Positions 6,332 through 14,906 of a DNA stretch of 31,147 nucleotides are shown in pieces (positions within the stretch are counted from its first letter, which is position 1; each line of letters opens with the position of its first letter). The DNA is taken from assembly GCA_003452915.1 (NCBI GenBank), contig DMMZ01000023.1:31267-62413 (forward strand), given 5' to 3'. The translations under genes and the position numbers were made by a program. Below the pieces are notes generated by a model, which saw only the letters and a program-made list of their open reading frames with translations, searched no databases and was not told the origin of the DNA. The stretch is from Clostridiales bacterium (GTDB taxonomy: Bacteria; Bacillota; Clostridia; Oscillospirales; CAG-382).

Positions 6332-6829
6332 TTACTTTTTTATAAGACCGCTGTTTAAAGCCTCCACAAGACCACCTGCGGTGATTATTTGTTGGATAAA
6401 CACAGGAAAAGGCAGAGTCTTGTATGTTTTATTCTGTGTAATATTATTAATTGTACCGCTTTCGAAATCAACCTCGATATTGTCACCCTCAGCAATTTCT
6501 TCTGCGGCTTCACTACATTCTATGATAGGTAGCCCGATATTTATAGCGTTACGATAAAAAATTCTTGCAAAATTCTTTGCTATAACAAGAGAAATTCCAC
6601 TTTCCTTTATAGAAATCGGAGCATGTTCTCTTGACGAGCCACAGCCGAAGTTGTCTCCTGCAACCATTATATCGCCTGCTTTAACTCGGGTAACAAAGGT
6701 TTCGTCAATATCTTCCATGCAATGCGATGCTAATTCTTTTTTATCGGTGGTGTTAAGATACCTTGCAGGGATGATAACATCGGTATCAACATTATCACCG
6801 TATTTCAATACATATCCTTTTACATTCAT
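6332..6829 (-). CDS. leuD: 3-isopropylmalate dehydratase small subunit
   Basis: A 165-aa swivel subunit of isopropylmalate isomerase, of the short type found in archaea and clostridia. It shows YGDNVDTDVIIPARYL at the N-terminus and the signature GDNFGCGSSREHAP around residues 58-71. It forms a heterodimer with LeuC and isomerises 2- to 3-isopropylmalate (and citramalate to methylmalate). It is separated from leuC by a 127-nt structured gap, much longer than the other junctions, and from leuB by 28 nt. Confidence 0.97.
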   Translation of the reverse strand: MNVKGYVLKYGDNVDTDVIIPARYLNTTDKKELASHCMEDIDETFVTRVKAGDIMVAGDNFGCGSSREHAPISIKESGISLVIAKNFARIFYRNAINIGLPIIECSEAAEEIAEGDNIEVDFESGTINNITQNKTYKTLPFPVFIQQIITAGGLVEALNSGLIKK

Positions 6830-6879
6830 AATTAAATATTCCTTATTCCTTTCCTCGGCATTTATACCGAAAGCGGGAA

Positions 6880-6962
6880 TTGTGCGTTTTCGGTGGAACC
6901 GAAATTTCGCTCCCTATGAGCGAAAAGCACAAAACCGTGTTTGAAAGATTTATCTTTCAAAC
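6880..6962 (-). other. structured intergenic element between leuC and leuD (hairpin plus three-way junction)
   Basis: Read on the minus strand, a perfect 11-bp hairpin GTTTGAAAGAT/ATCTTTCAAAC (arms 952-962 and 939-949 of the 6 kb block, that is 6952-6962 and 6939-6949) overlaps the leuC stop codon. It is followed by a closed three-way junction. The outer stem is 6880-6885 with 6927-6932 (TTGTGC/GCACAA). The inner hairpins are 6905-6912/6918-6925 (8 bp) and 6888-6894/6898-6904 (7 bp), with almost no unpaired linker. The leuD ribosome-binding site follows. A similar layout occurs at 9849-9940. No known riboswitch is recognised. Confidence 0.65.
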
Positions 6963-8222
6963 TACCTCTCTTGGTTGAGAAATCTTTCCTGTTATTGCAC
7001 TTGCTGCGGCAACCGTTGGACTTGCAAGGTAAACCTCCGACTCGGGATGACCCATTCTGCCGACAAAGTTACGGTTTGTTGTAGCAACCGCTCTTTCGCC
7101 TTTCGCAAGAATTCCCATGTGTCCGCCTAGGCAAGGACCGCAGGTAGGAGTGGAAACTGCCGCACCTGCTTCTACAAATATCTTAAGAAGTCCCATCTCC
7201 ATAGCTTGTAAATATATCTTTTGTGTTGCGGGAATAACGATTGTTCTTACACCATCAGCAACAGTTTTACCTTTCATAATTTCAGCCGCTTCTATCAAAT
7301 CCTGTAATCTTCCGTTTGTACAAGAGCCGATAATAACCTGATCTATTTTTACTTCACCAATCTCATCAAAGGTCTTTGTATTCTCGGGAAGATGTGGGAA
7401 CGCTACTGTCGGAGTGATTTTTGACAAATCAATCTCAAAAACCTCATCATATTCAGCAGCTTCATCAGCCTTATATATAACAGGTTGTTTTGCTCCGACA
7501 TCCTTAAGGAAATCAAGAGTTATTTCATCAACCTCGAAGATACCGTTTTTAGCTCCTGCTTCGATAGCCATGTTTGCCATGCAAAGACGGTCGTTTATGG
7601 TTAAGTTTTTTAAACCGTCACCGGTGAACTCCATTGATTTATATAACGCACCGGATACACCGATTTTTCCTATAATGTGAAGAATTATGTCTTTTCCGGA
7701 AACCCATTTCTGCATTTTTCCTGTGAGAATAAATTTTATTGCTGATGGAACCTTGAACCACGCCAAGCCGGAAGCCATTCCTACAGCCATATCAGTCGAG
7801 CCTACACCTGTAGAAAAAGCTCCGAGTGCTCCATATGTACAGGTATGTGAATCAGCACCGATAACGATGTCTCCACTTGTTACAAGCCCTCTTTCGGGAA
7901 GTAAGGCGTGTTCAACACCCATTTTTCCGCAATCGTAAAAATTCTCTATTCCCATGTTACAAGCGAACTCTCTGCATTTTTTGCTTTGCTCGGCTGCTTT
8001 TATATCCTTATTGGGTACAAAGTGATCCATTACCATTGATATCTTCTTTTTATCAAAAACACCGTTACCCGAAATTTTTGCGAACTCGTTTATAGCTACT
8101 GGTGAGGTAATGTCGTTCCCCAATACCATATCCACATTCGCTAAAAGAAGTTGTCCTGCTTCTACGTGTGGTAGTCCTGCATGTGAAGCCAGAATCTTCT
8201 GCGTCATTGTCATTGCTTTCAT
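6957..8222 (-). CDS. leuC: 3-isopropylmalate dehydratase large subunit
   Basis: A 421-aa aconitase-family protein carrying the [4Fe-4S] cluster. It matches the ~420-aa archaeal/clostridial HACN-LeuC class rather than the ~470-aa enteric class. Motifs include SPVAINEFAKISG, SHTCTYGALGAFSTGVGSTDMA, the first cluster cysteine in IGSCTNGR and the other two in TPTCGPCLGGHMG, and the substrate-binding NRNFVGRMGHPESEVYLASP. The start has AGGAAGGA 8 nt upstream. The TGA stop lies within a strong hairpin that begins the leuC-leuD gap. It works with LeuD. Confidence 0.97.
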   Translation of the reverse strand: MKAMTMTQKILASHAGLPHVEAGQLLLANVDMVLGNDITSPVAINEFAKISGNGVFDKKKISMVMDHFVPNKDIKAAEQSKKCREFACNMGIENFYDCGKMGVEHALLPERGLVTSGDIVIGADSHTCTYGALGAFSTGVGSTDMAVGMASGLAWFKVPSAIKFILTGKMQKWVSGKDIILHIIGKIGVSGALYKSMEFTGDGLKNLTINDRLCMANMAIEAGAKNGIFEVDEITLDFLKDVGAKQPVIYKADEAAEYDEVFEIDLSKITPTVAFPHLPENTKTFDEIGEVKIDQVIIGSCTNGRLQDLIEAAEIMKGKTVADGVRTIVIPATQKIYLQAMEMGLLKIFVEAGAAVSTPTCGPCLGGHMGILAKGERAVATTNRNFVGRMGHPESEVYLASPTVAAASAITGKISQPREVV

Positions 8223-8246
8223 ATTTATAGTCCTTCCTAAATAAAG

Positions 8247-9821
8247 TTATTCTTTTTCTGACATAGCCAGTTTATATTCAATAGAATCAACAAGTGCTGT
8301 TATACTTGCTTCTATTATATCATTTGAAACTCCGATGGTTGTCCAGGAATGTTCATCATCTGCTGTTTCAATCAAAACACGAACCTTTGCTGCGGTCGTG
8401 CTGTTTTCTTCGAGTACACGAACCTTATAATCGGTAAGCTGTATATCACCAATCGAGGGAAAAAAAACACTTAATGCTTTTCTCATTGCAAGGTCAAGAG
8501 CGTTTACCGGACCGTTACCCATTGCAGCTGCCATCTCGGTTTGTCCATCAACCTCCACTTTTATGGTTGCAGATGCGGACATTCCGCCTTCCGGAATTGG
8601 AAAATCTCCCATTGTCTTGTATAAAACAAGTTTAAAATGCGGTTTATACATTCCGAGTGTCCGTTTTACCAACAATTCAAAGCTCGCATCAGCTGCTTCG
8701 AAATGGTAACCGTAATGCTCCATTTCCTTCAACTTTTCAAGTATCTGGGCAGCTTCGGGTGAATCCTTTTTCAGTTCAGGAGCTATTACAGCAGCTTTTG
8801 CAAGAAGAGTACTTCTTCCTGAAACCTCACTCATCAGGAATTTACGCTTGTTACCGACAGCTTCTGGTGAAACATGCTCAAAACTACTGGTTATTTTTAA
8901 TACGCCGTCGATATGCATACCACCCTTGTGTGCAAAAGCACTCTGCCCTGTATATGGACGATTATTTTCAATCTGGGTGTTAGCAATTTCTGCAATTCGT
9001 CTTGTTACGGAAAAAAGACTTTCGAGTTCACCATTACATTCGCAGCCTGCTTTTAATTTCAGATTTGGAATAATAACGCTCAGATCAGCATTTCCGCAGC
9101 GTTCACCGATACCGATGAAAGTTCCCTGTACCTGATCCGCCCCGGCTTCAATAGCAAGCATTGAGTTTGCAACCGCACAGCCGGAATCGTTGTGACAGTG
9201 TATTGATATCTTGATTGAAGAGAACTTTCCTTTTATCAGAGAGGTGATTTTGTATATCTCGCTTGGAAGTGTTCCCCCGTTTGTATCACAAAGTGTAAGT
9301 GTATCTGCTCCGCTCTCAGCTGCGGTTTCAAGAACCTTCATCGCATAATCTTCGTTTGCCTTAAAACCGTCAAAAAAATGTTCAGCATCGAATATAACAT
9401 ATTTGTCATTGGATTTAAGATATTCAATTGTGTTTTTAACGATATTAAGATTTTCTTCCAATGATATCTTCAAAATTTCAGTAACGTGTAAATCCCATGC
9501 TTTACCAAAAATTACGACAACCTTGGTGTTGGAGGCCAAAAGAGATTTTATATTTGCATCATCCTCGGGTTTTACTCCGTTACGACAGGTGCTTCCAAAA
9601 GCACACAGCTTCGCATTCTTTAACTCTATATTAGAAACCTGCTTGAAAAAATCCATATCCTTTGGATTTGAACCTGGATTTCCTGCTTCAATATAATCAA
9701 CACCAAAAGCATCAAGGCTTTTTACTATATTTAGTTTATCGTTGACCGAAAAAGAAATCCCCTCACCTTGAGCTCCGTCACGTAAAGTGGAATCAAATAT
9801 TTCAACACGGTGCTTCATCAT
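8247..9821 (-). CDS. cimA: citramalate synthase (isopropylmalate synthase family)
   Basis: A 524-aa DRE-TIM metallolyase. The start is ATG 9821 (MMKHRVEIFDSTLRDG), 9 nt after AAAGGA; an in-frame extension to 9911 runs through a structured gap and has no ribosome-binding site. The N-terminal DSTLRDGAQGEGISFSVNDK and YIEAGNPGSNPKD are diagnostic of the CimA branch rather than LeuA. The catalytic barrel shows SIHCHNDSGCAVAN and the GERCGNADL loop, and the C-terminal allosteric domain follows (about residue 370 on). It condenses pyruvate with acetyl-CoA to citramalate, which LeuCDB can turn into 2-ketobutyrate. This gives isoleucine without threonine deaminase. Placement between leuA and leuC fits this role. 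Confidence 0.9.
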   Translation of the reverse strand: MMKHRVEIFDSTLRDGAQGEGISFSVNDKLNIVKSLDAFGVDYIEAGNPGSNPKDMDFFKQVSNIELKNAKLCAFGSTCRNGVKPEDDANIKSLLASNTKVVVIFGKAWDLHVTEILKISLEENLNIVKNTIEYLKSNDKYVIFDAEHFFDGFKANEDYAMKVLETAAESGADTLTLCDTNGGTLPSEIYKITSLIKGKFSSIKISIHCHNDSGCAVANSMLAIEAGADQVQGTFIGIGERCGNADLSVIIPNLKLKAGCECNGELESLFSVTRRIAEIANTQIENNRPYTGQSAFAHKGGMHIDGVLKITSSFEHVSPEAVGNKRKFLMSEVSGRSTLLAKAAVIAPELKKDSPEAAQILEKLKEMEHYGYHFEAADASFELLVKRTLGMYKPHFKLVLYKTMGDFPIPEGGMSASATIKVEVDGQTEMAAAMGNGPVNALDLAMRKALSVFFPSIGDIQLTDYKVRVLEENSTTAAKVRVLIETADDEHSWTTIGVSNDIIEASITALVDSIEYKLAMSEKE

Positions 9822-9848
9822 TATATGCATTCCTTTCGTCGAAGCGCG

Positions 9849-9940
9849 GAGTTTTGTGCCGGTTTGGCAATAGCCAAATTTACGCCATGCAGTCCGGTGT
9901 AAAAGGCACATAACTCTTTGTCTGAAAGTTTCTTTCAGAC
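9849..9940 (-). other. structured intergenic element between leuA and cimA (hairpin plus three-way junction)
   Basis: On the minus strand a 9-bp hairpin GTCTGAAAG/CTTTCAGAC (arms 9932-9940 and 9920-9928) starts 11 nt after the leuA stop. A three-way junction follows. The outer stem is 9849-9860 with 9905-9916 (11 of 12 pairs, GAGTTTTGTGCC/GGCACATAACTC on the plus strand). The inner hairpins are 9863-9868/9873-9878 (TTTGGC/GCCAAA) and a weaker one, 9882-9886/9896-9900. The cimA ribosome-binding site follows. The layout and the leading hairpin sequence resemble 6880-6962. Confidence 0.6.
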
Positions 9941-9951
9941 TTTCACCTCCG

Positions 9952-11460
9952 TTAATTTAATTCTATAAGCTTGTTGATTCCGTTAATATAAGCAAGAATA
10001 CTGGATTCAATAATATTTGTAGAAAGTCCTCTGCCTGTAACTATTCTTTCCCCCGATTTAAGCTTAACAGTAACCTCACCAAGCGCGTCATTACCGTCAG
10101 AAACCGAATGAATATCATAATTTACAAGCTCATCGCAAAGGTTGCCAGTTATTTTATTTATTGCATTATAGGCTGCGTTAATCGGACCGTCTCCAAGTGA
10201 AACCTTCTCTATGGAAATGCCATCCTTTATCATTCTGATAACACCGGTTGAAGTGGCATTTTGCGAGGTATGAACATCAAAATACTCAAGTTTATAAGTT
10301 CCTGTTGTTCTCTCTCTGTTGTTGACAATAGCTTCAATATCACTGTCGGAAATAAATTTCTTTTTATCAGAGAGTATCTTAACTTTCTCATAATAAGAGG
10401 ATAATTCCTCCTCAGTGTAGCTATATCCCATTTCAACAAGCCTGTCTGCGATAGCGTGCTTGCCCGAATGCTTGCCAATAACAAGTTTGTTTTTGGTAAT
10501 ACCGAGATCCTCCGCTCTCATTATCTCATAGGTTTCTCTTGCGGCAAGAATGCCGTGCTGATGAATACCTGCCTCATGTGCAAAAGCATTTCCACCTACA
10601 ATCGGCTTGTTTATCGGTACTGTCTGACCGATTATGTTATAAATCATTTTACTCGTACGGCTGATCTGATGTGTGTCGATTCTTGTATAAGCGTTAAAAA
10701 GATTTCGACGGGTTTTTATCGCCATAATAATCTCTTCAAGTGCGGCGTTACCTGCTCTCTCACCCAAGCCGTTAATAGTACACTCGACCTGTGTTGCACC
10801 TGCTCTAACGCCCGAAAGCGAATTTGCAACAGCCATTCCAAGGTCATTATGGCAGTGAACAGAAACGTCTACCTTTTCAATACCCACAACATTGTCGTAC
10901 AGGTATTTTATACGATCGTACATTTCCTCAGGTAAAACATAACCGACTGTATCGGGAACATTAATTACCGTTGCTCCTGCTTTTATCGCTGCAGTAAAAG
11001 CTTTTACAAGGAAATCAGGTTCGCTTCGCATAGCATCTTCAGCAGAAAATTCAACATCACTGCAAAGTGTTTTTGCGTAGGTTACAGCGTTTTTGATGTT
11101 CTCCAGAACCTCTTCGGGTTTCATCTTTAACTTATGCTCCATGTGAATAGGAGAAGTTGCCAAGAATGTATGTATTCTTGGAGAAGCAGCATTTTTCAAA
11201 GCGTTATACGCTGAATCGATATCCTTTTGCACCGCTCTGGCAAGTGCTGCAACCTGTGAGTTTTTAACTATTTTCGCAATAGTTTCCACAGAGGTAAATG
11301 CTCCCGGAGAGCTTATAGGAAAACCTGCTTCCATGCAGTCTACTCCGAGTATCTCAAGCTGTTTTGCAACCTCAAGTTTTTCCTCAGGATTCATACTGCA
11401 TTGTGGCGCTTGTTCTCCGTCACGCAATGTTGTATCAAATATTTTTATATGTCTTTCCAT
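9952..11460 (-). CDS. leuA: 2-isopropylmalate synthase
   Basis: A 502-aa enzyme that condenses 2-ketoisovalerate with acetyl-CoA, the committed step of leucine synthesis. N-terminal IFDTTLRDGEQAPQCSMNPEEKL and MEAGFPISSPG are typical LeuA motifs. The barrel also shows HCHNDLGMAVANSLSG and INGLGERAGNAALEE, and HEAGIHQHG starts the linker region. The C-terminal LeuA regulatory domain (about 375-500) should bind leucine for feedback inhibition. The start follows the expected family N-terminus. The nearest SD-like sequence (AGAGGA) is about 18 nt upstream, an unusually long spacing. A small 7-bp hairpin lies between ilvD and this gene. Confidence 0.96.
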   Translation of the reverse strand: MERHIKIFDTTLRDGEQAPQCSMNPEEKLEVAKQLEILGVDCMEAGFPISSPGAFTSVETIAKIVKNSQVAALARAVQKDIDSAYNALKNAASPRIHTFLATSPIHMEHKLKMKPEEVLENIKNAVTYAKTLCSDVEFSAEDAMRSEPDFLVKAFTAAIKAGATVINVPDTVGYVLPEEMYDRIKYLYDNVVGIEKVDVSVHCHNDLGMAVANSLSGVRAGATQVECTINGLGERAGNAALEEIIMAIKTRRNLFNAYTRIDTHQISRTSKMIYNIIGQTVPINKPIVGGNAFAHEAGIHQHGILAARETYEIMRAEDLGITKNKLVIGKHSGKHAIADRLVEMGYSYTEEELSSYYEKVKILSDKKKFISDSDIEAIVNNRERTTGTYKLEYFDVHTSQNATSTGVIRMIKDGISIEKVSLGDGPINAAYNAINKITGNLCDELVNYDIHSVSDGNDALGEVTVKLKSGERIVTGRGLSTNIIESSILAYINGINKLIELN

Positions 11461-11482
11461 AATATAATATAATCCAATCCTC

Positions 11483-11507
11483 TAACTGTTATAATCCATT
11501 ACAGTTA
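11483..11507 (-). other. short intercistronic hairpin ilvD-leuA
   Basis: TAACTGT (11483-11489) pairs with ACAGTTA (11501-11507) around an 11-nt loop, four bases after the ilvD stop. It is much weaker than the other three operon gap structures. Confidence 0.4.
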
Positions 11508-11510
11508 TAT

Positions 11511-13178
11511 TTATTCTATAATTGCACCTTTATCGGCGGAGGAAACGTTCCTTGCATAGCGCTTTATATAACCTTTAAGGTCTTTCTTTACTTTTAATTC
11601 TGTAGTCTTTTTTCTATTTTCCAAAACACTCTCATCAACAATCAAATCCAACCTGTTGTTGGGAATATCAATCGAGATTAAATCTCCCTCTTCAACATAA
11701 GCGATTGTTCCGCCTTTTACAGCTTCGGGTGAAATGTGACCGATAGCAGCTCCCCTAGTAGCACCTGAAAAACGTCCGTCGGTTATAAGAGCAACTTCCT
11801 TATCAAGTCCCATTCCTGCGATTGCAGAAGTCGGAGTAAGCATCTCTCTCATTCCTGGTCCGCCTGACGGTCCCTCGTAACGGATGACAACAACATCACC
11901 ACTTACTATTTTACCACCGAAGATAGCTTCAACAGCTTCTTCCTCGCTATTAAAAACTCTGGCTTTGCCTGTATGGACAAGCATCTCGGGTGCAACCGCG
12001 CTTTGCTTAACCACCGCACCGTTAGGAGCAAGTGAGCCGAATAAAACAGCTATTCCACCAAACGGTGAATAAGGTTTTTCGATAGAACGTACAACATCGT
12101 TGCGTGTGATATAAAACTTTTCGTTTTCTAATAGCTCGCCCATTGTTTTTCCTGTGGCTGTCATCGCTGTGCTGTCGATTAGGTTTGCTTTTTTAAGCTC
12201 AAGTAAAACCCTGTAGACACCGCCTGCAGCATATAAATCCTGCATATGATGAAAACCTGCCGGAGCCAACTTGCAAAGGTTGGGAGTTTTTTTACTTATT
12301 TCGTTGATTATATCAAGGTTCAATTTAACTTCCGCTTCATTTGCTATCGCCATTAGATGTAAAACAGAATTGGTCGAACAACCGAGTGCCATATCAATCG
12401 CAAGAGCGTTTCTGAACGCTTTTTCGGTCATAACATCTCTTGGATAAACATTTTTTTCCAGCGTTTCCATTATTTGAACGCCTGCACTTTTCGCAAGACG
12501 TATACGTTTTGCAAATACAGCGGGAATTGTTCCGTTGCCAGAAAGAGCCATTCCAAGAGCCTCGCAAAGACAATTCATGGAATTAGCTGTAAACATTCCC
12601 GAGCAGGAGCCGCAGCCCGGGCAGCAGTTATCCTCAATTTGCAATAGCTGTTCTTCATTTATAGTGTTATTCTTATATGCACCGACAGCTTCGAATGCGC
12701 TGTTAAGGTCAAGGCATTTGCCTTCTCCGTTTTCAAGTGAAAGCATCGGACCACCTGAAACAAATATTGAAGGTAAATTAACTCTTGCAGCAGCCATAAG
12801 CATTGCAGGCACTATTTTATCACAATTAGGTATAAAAACCAGTCCGTCAAAGCCGTGAGCCATACACATACATTCAATGCTGTCCGCGATTAATTCTCTT
12901 GAGGAAAGCGAATAACGCATTCCCTCATGTCCCATCGCTAGACCATCGCATACGCCGATAACATTGAATTCTGCAGGAGTTCCACCTGCCGAAAGCACAC
13001 CATCCTTAACAGCACGAGCAATGTCTTTAAGATGAATATGCCCAGGTACAATCTCATTAAAGGAATTAACTATTCCTATCAGCGGTTTTTTTATCTCGCT
13101 GTCTGTATAACCCATTGCTTTCAGCAACGAACGCTGCGGACTTCTCTCCGCTCCCTTTTTAATTCTGTCACTACGCAT
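11511..13178 (-). CDS. ilvD: dihydroxy-acid dehydratase
   Basis: A 555-aa Fe-S dehydratase that makes 2-ketoisovalerate and 2-keto-3-methylvalerate. The start ATG at 13176-13178 (MRSDRIKKG) is 9 nt after AAGGAG; the ATG six bases upstream is only 3 nt from the box. Motifs include GIVNSFNEIVPGHIHL, FIPNCDKIVPAMLMAA with one cluster Cys, CCPGCGSCSGMFTANSMN with another, the metal-site MALGCSTNSVLHLMA, and the C-terminal GPSGGPGMREML and ITDGRFSGATRG. Length is normal. It is the fourth structural gene of the operon. Confidence 0.97.
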   Translation of the reverse strand: MRSDRIKKGAERSPQRSLLKAMGYTDSEIKKPLIGIVNSFNEIVPGHIHLKDIARAVKDGVLSAGGTPAEFNVIGVCDGLAMGHEGMRYSLSSRELIADSIECMCMAHGFDGLVFIPNCDKIVPAMLMAAARVNLPSIFVSGGPMLSLENGEGKCLDLNSAFEAVGAYKNNTINEEQLLQIEDNCCPGCGSCSGMFTANSMNCLCEALGMALSGNGTIPAVFAKRIRLAKSAGVQIMETLEKNVYPRDVMTEKAFRNALAIDMALGCSTNSVLHLMAIANEAEVKLNLDIINEISKKTPNLCKLAPAGFHHMQDLYAAGGVYRVLLELKKANLIDSTAMTATGKTMGELLENEKFYITRNDVVRSIEKPYSPFGGIAVLFGSLAPNGAVVKQSAVAPEMLVHTGKARVFNSEEEAVEAIFGGKIVSGDVVVIRYEGPSGGPGMREMLTPTSAIAGMGLDKEVALITDGRFSGATRGAAIGHISPEAVKGGTIAYVEEGDLISIDIPNNRLDLIVDESVLENRKKTTELKVKKDLKGYIKRYARNVSSADKGAIIE

Positions 13179-13234
13179 ATTCATTAGCTCCTTAAATCTA
13201 CTACTATTTCAAAAATTGAATTATTTAGTTTATT

Positions 13235-14233
13235 TTATTTCTTGTCTGGTTTCCAGCTCATCTGAGAACGTAACTCTGTTCCAACTTTTTCTGACAAATG
13301 CTCGCTTTGAATACGACGCTGTGCAAGGAAGGACGGACGGTTAGCTTGATTTTCAAGTATCCAGTTGGTAGCAAATGTACCGTCCTGTATTTCGGAGAGA
13401 ATCTTCTTCATCTCGTTTTTAACATCTGGTGTAATAAGTCTTTTACCTGCGGTATAATCACCGTATTCTGCGGTATCGCTTATCGAATAACGCATAAAGG
13501 AAATTCCTTTTGCGACTACAAGATCGATAATTAATTTCATCTCGTGTATACACTCGAAGTATGCACTCTCGGGTTGATAACCTGCTTCAACAAGTGTTTC
13601 AAAACCTGCTTTCATAAGAGCGGTAACACCACCGCAAAGAACAGCCTGCTCACCGAAAAGATCGGTCTCGGTTTCTTCCTTGAAAGTTGTTTCAAGTATT
13701 CCTGCTCTTGCTCCGCCGATACCTTTTGCATAAGCGAGTGCAAGTTCCTTGGCTTTGCCTGTTGCGTCCTGATATATAGCTATAAGACAGGGTACTCCTT
13801 TGCCTTCTGTAAACTGGCTTCTTACGGTATGTCCGGGACCTTTTGGAGCAATCATAATTACATCTATATCGTTGTTAGGTACAATCTGATTGAAATGAAT
13901 ATTAAAACCGTGTGCAAAAGCAAGAGCTGAACCTGATTTCAAATTGGGAGCAGTATCTTTTTTAAATAGAGCCGCTTGTTTTTCATCGTTTACAAGAATC
14001 ATTGTGATATCTGCATTCTTTACAGCATCAGCGGTGTTCATAACCTTAAGACCAGCTGCTTTTGCTTTTTCTGCTGACTTTGAACCTTCGTATAATCCAA
14101 TAATAACATTAACACCGCTATCGTGTAGATTCAATGCGTGTGCATGACCCTGACTTCCGTAACCTATTACAGCTACCGTCTTATCCTTTAAGTAATTGAG
14201 ATCGCAATCGTTTTCATAATACATTTTAGCCAT
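13235..14233 (-). CDS. ilvC: ketol-acid reductoisomerase (class I)
   Basis: A 332-aa enzyme that isomerises and reduces acetolactate or acetohydroxybutyrate. The Rossmann motif is VIGYGSQGHAHALNL. The cofactor loop GLYEGSKSAEKA keeps two serines in the phosphate-binding positions, which favours NADPH, with a Tyr in place of the usual Arg. MIAPKGPGHTVRSQF and the metal-binding ETDLFGEQAVLCGG are followed by the C-terminal knotted domain, EYGDYTAGKRLI. AAGGAG lies 9 nt before the ATG. It follows ilvN by 40 nt. Confidence 0.97.
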   Translation of the reverse strand: MAKMYYENDCDLNYLKDKTVAVIGYGSQGHAHALNLHDSGVNVIIGLYEGSKSAEKAKAAGLKVMNTADAVKNADITMILVNDEKQAALFKKDTAPNLKSGSALAFAHGFNIHFNQIVPNNDIDVIMIAPKGPGHTVRSQFTEGKGVPCLIAIYQDATGKAKELALAYAKGIGGARAGILETTFKEETETDLFGEQAVLCGGVTALMKAGFETLVEAGYQPESAYFECIHEMKLIIDLVVAKGISFMRYSISDTAEYGDYTAGKRLITPDVKNEMKKILSEIQDGTFATNWILENQANRPSFLAQRRIQSEHLSEKVGTELRSQMSWKPDKK

Positions 14234-14273
14234 TTTAATAAACTCCTTAAAAATTAAATTTTATTTATAATAT

Positions 14274-14780
14274 TTATTCAATACCAGATAATGATGTAAT
14301 ACCCCTTTTAACAGCCAAAGCACCCGCTCTGCACATTTCTATAATTCCAAAATCGGAAGCAAATTTTATAAAAGCATTGAGCTTTGTAGACTCACCGGTA
14401 ATCTCAACTGTAACAGAATCAGTGTTGAAGTCAACAACCTTTCCTCTGAAAATATTAACAGATTCAATTATCTCACTTCGCGTCTTCTTGGTAACATTAA
14501 TTTTTACAAGAAGATGTTCTCTTATAACCGTTTCATTACGTGGTAGAATTTCTACCTTTTTAACATCATGCAATTTTGCAAGCTGTTTTTTAATTTGTTC
14601 GATTATATAATCGTCACCGCTAGCGATAATTGTCATTCTAGAGAAAAGAGGATTCTCGGTCTCAGCTACATTCAAACTGTCAATATTGTAATTTCGTCTG
14701 GAAAATAATCCTGAAATTCTTGCCAATACACCTGCATGGTTGGAAACAAGAACGCTTAAAATGAATTTATTATCTTTCAC
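14274..14780 (-). CDS. ilvN: acetolactate synthase small (regulatory) subunit
   Basis: A 168-aa regulatory subunit (called IlvH in many Firmicutes). The start is GTG 14780, 7 nt after AAAGGG; the in-frame upstream extension lies in a structured gap. The N-terminal ACT domain reads ILSVLVSNHAGVLARISGLFSRRNYNIDSL (about 5-35), and the C-terminal domain ends LAVKRGITSLSGIE. It binds valine for feedback control of IlvB. Its ribosome-binding site lies in the 3' arm of a long stem formed by the ilvB-ilvN gap, so its translation may be restrained. Confidence 0.95.
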   Translation of the reverse strand: MKDNKFILSVLVSNHAGVLARISGLFSRRNYNIDSLNVAETENPLFSRMTIIASGDDYIIEQIKKQLAKLHDVKKVEILPRNETVIREHLLVKINVTKKTRSEIIESVNIFRGKVVDFNTDSVTVEITGESTKLNAFIKFASDFGIIEMCRAGALAVKRGITSLSGIE

Positions 14781-14786
14781 AATACA

Positions 14787-14885
14787 ACCCTTTCTCCAAC
14801 GACAAAAAACATAAAATAATTTTAGTGAAAAGTAACCATATGTCGTTGGAGAAATGGTTCTTATAAAGAATGATAAATCATTCTT
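14787..14885 (-). other. structured ilvB-ilvN gap with stem occluding the ilvN ribosome-binding site
   Basis: On the minus strand an 8-bp hairpin AAGAATGA/TCATTCTT (14878-14885 and 14866-14873) follows the ilvB stop. Then 14841-14858 pairs with 14787-14804 in 17 of 18 positions around a 36-nt loop. The 3' arm contains the AAAGGG used by ilvN, so the fold would hide the ribosome-binding site. Confidence 0.6.
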
Positions 14886-14906
14886 CGCTATCAAATAATA
14901 TTATGC

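Noticed and set aside
9822..9911. N-terminal extension of CimA (start at 9911)
   Set aside because: The 30 added residues have no family match, lack a ribosome-binding site and coincide with the intergenic three-way junction; ATG 9821 has a good site and the family's normal N-terminus.
10456..10935. 159-aa open frame on the plus strand
   Set aside because: It lies wholly inside leuA on the opposite strand, has no ribosome-binding site, and its Cys/Asn-rich sequence is a shadow of leuA codons. The same holds for 13544-13930 inside ilvC and 5762-6193 inside leuB.
14781..14894. N-terminal extension of IlvN
   Set aside because: The ACT domain normally starts within a few residues of the N-terminus. 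GTG 14780 has AAAGGG at proper distance, and the upstream codons are part of the gap stem.
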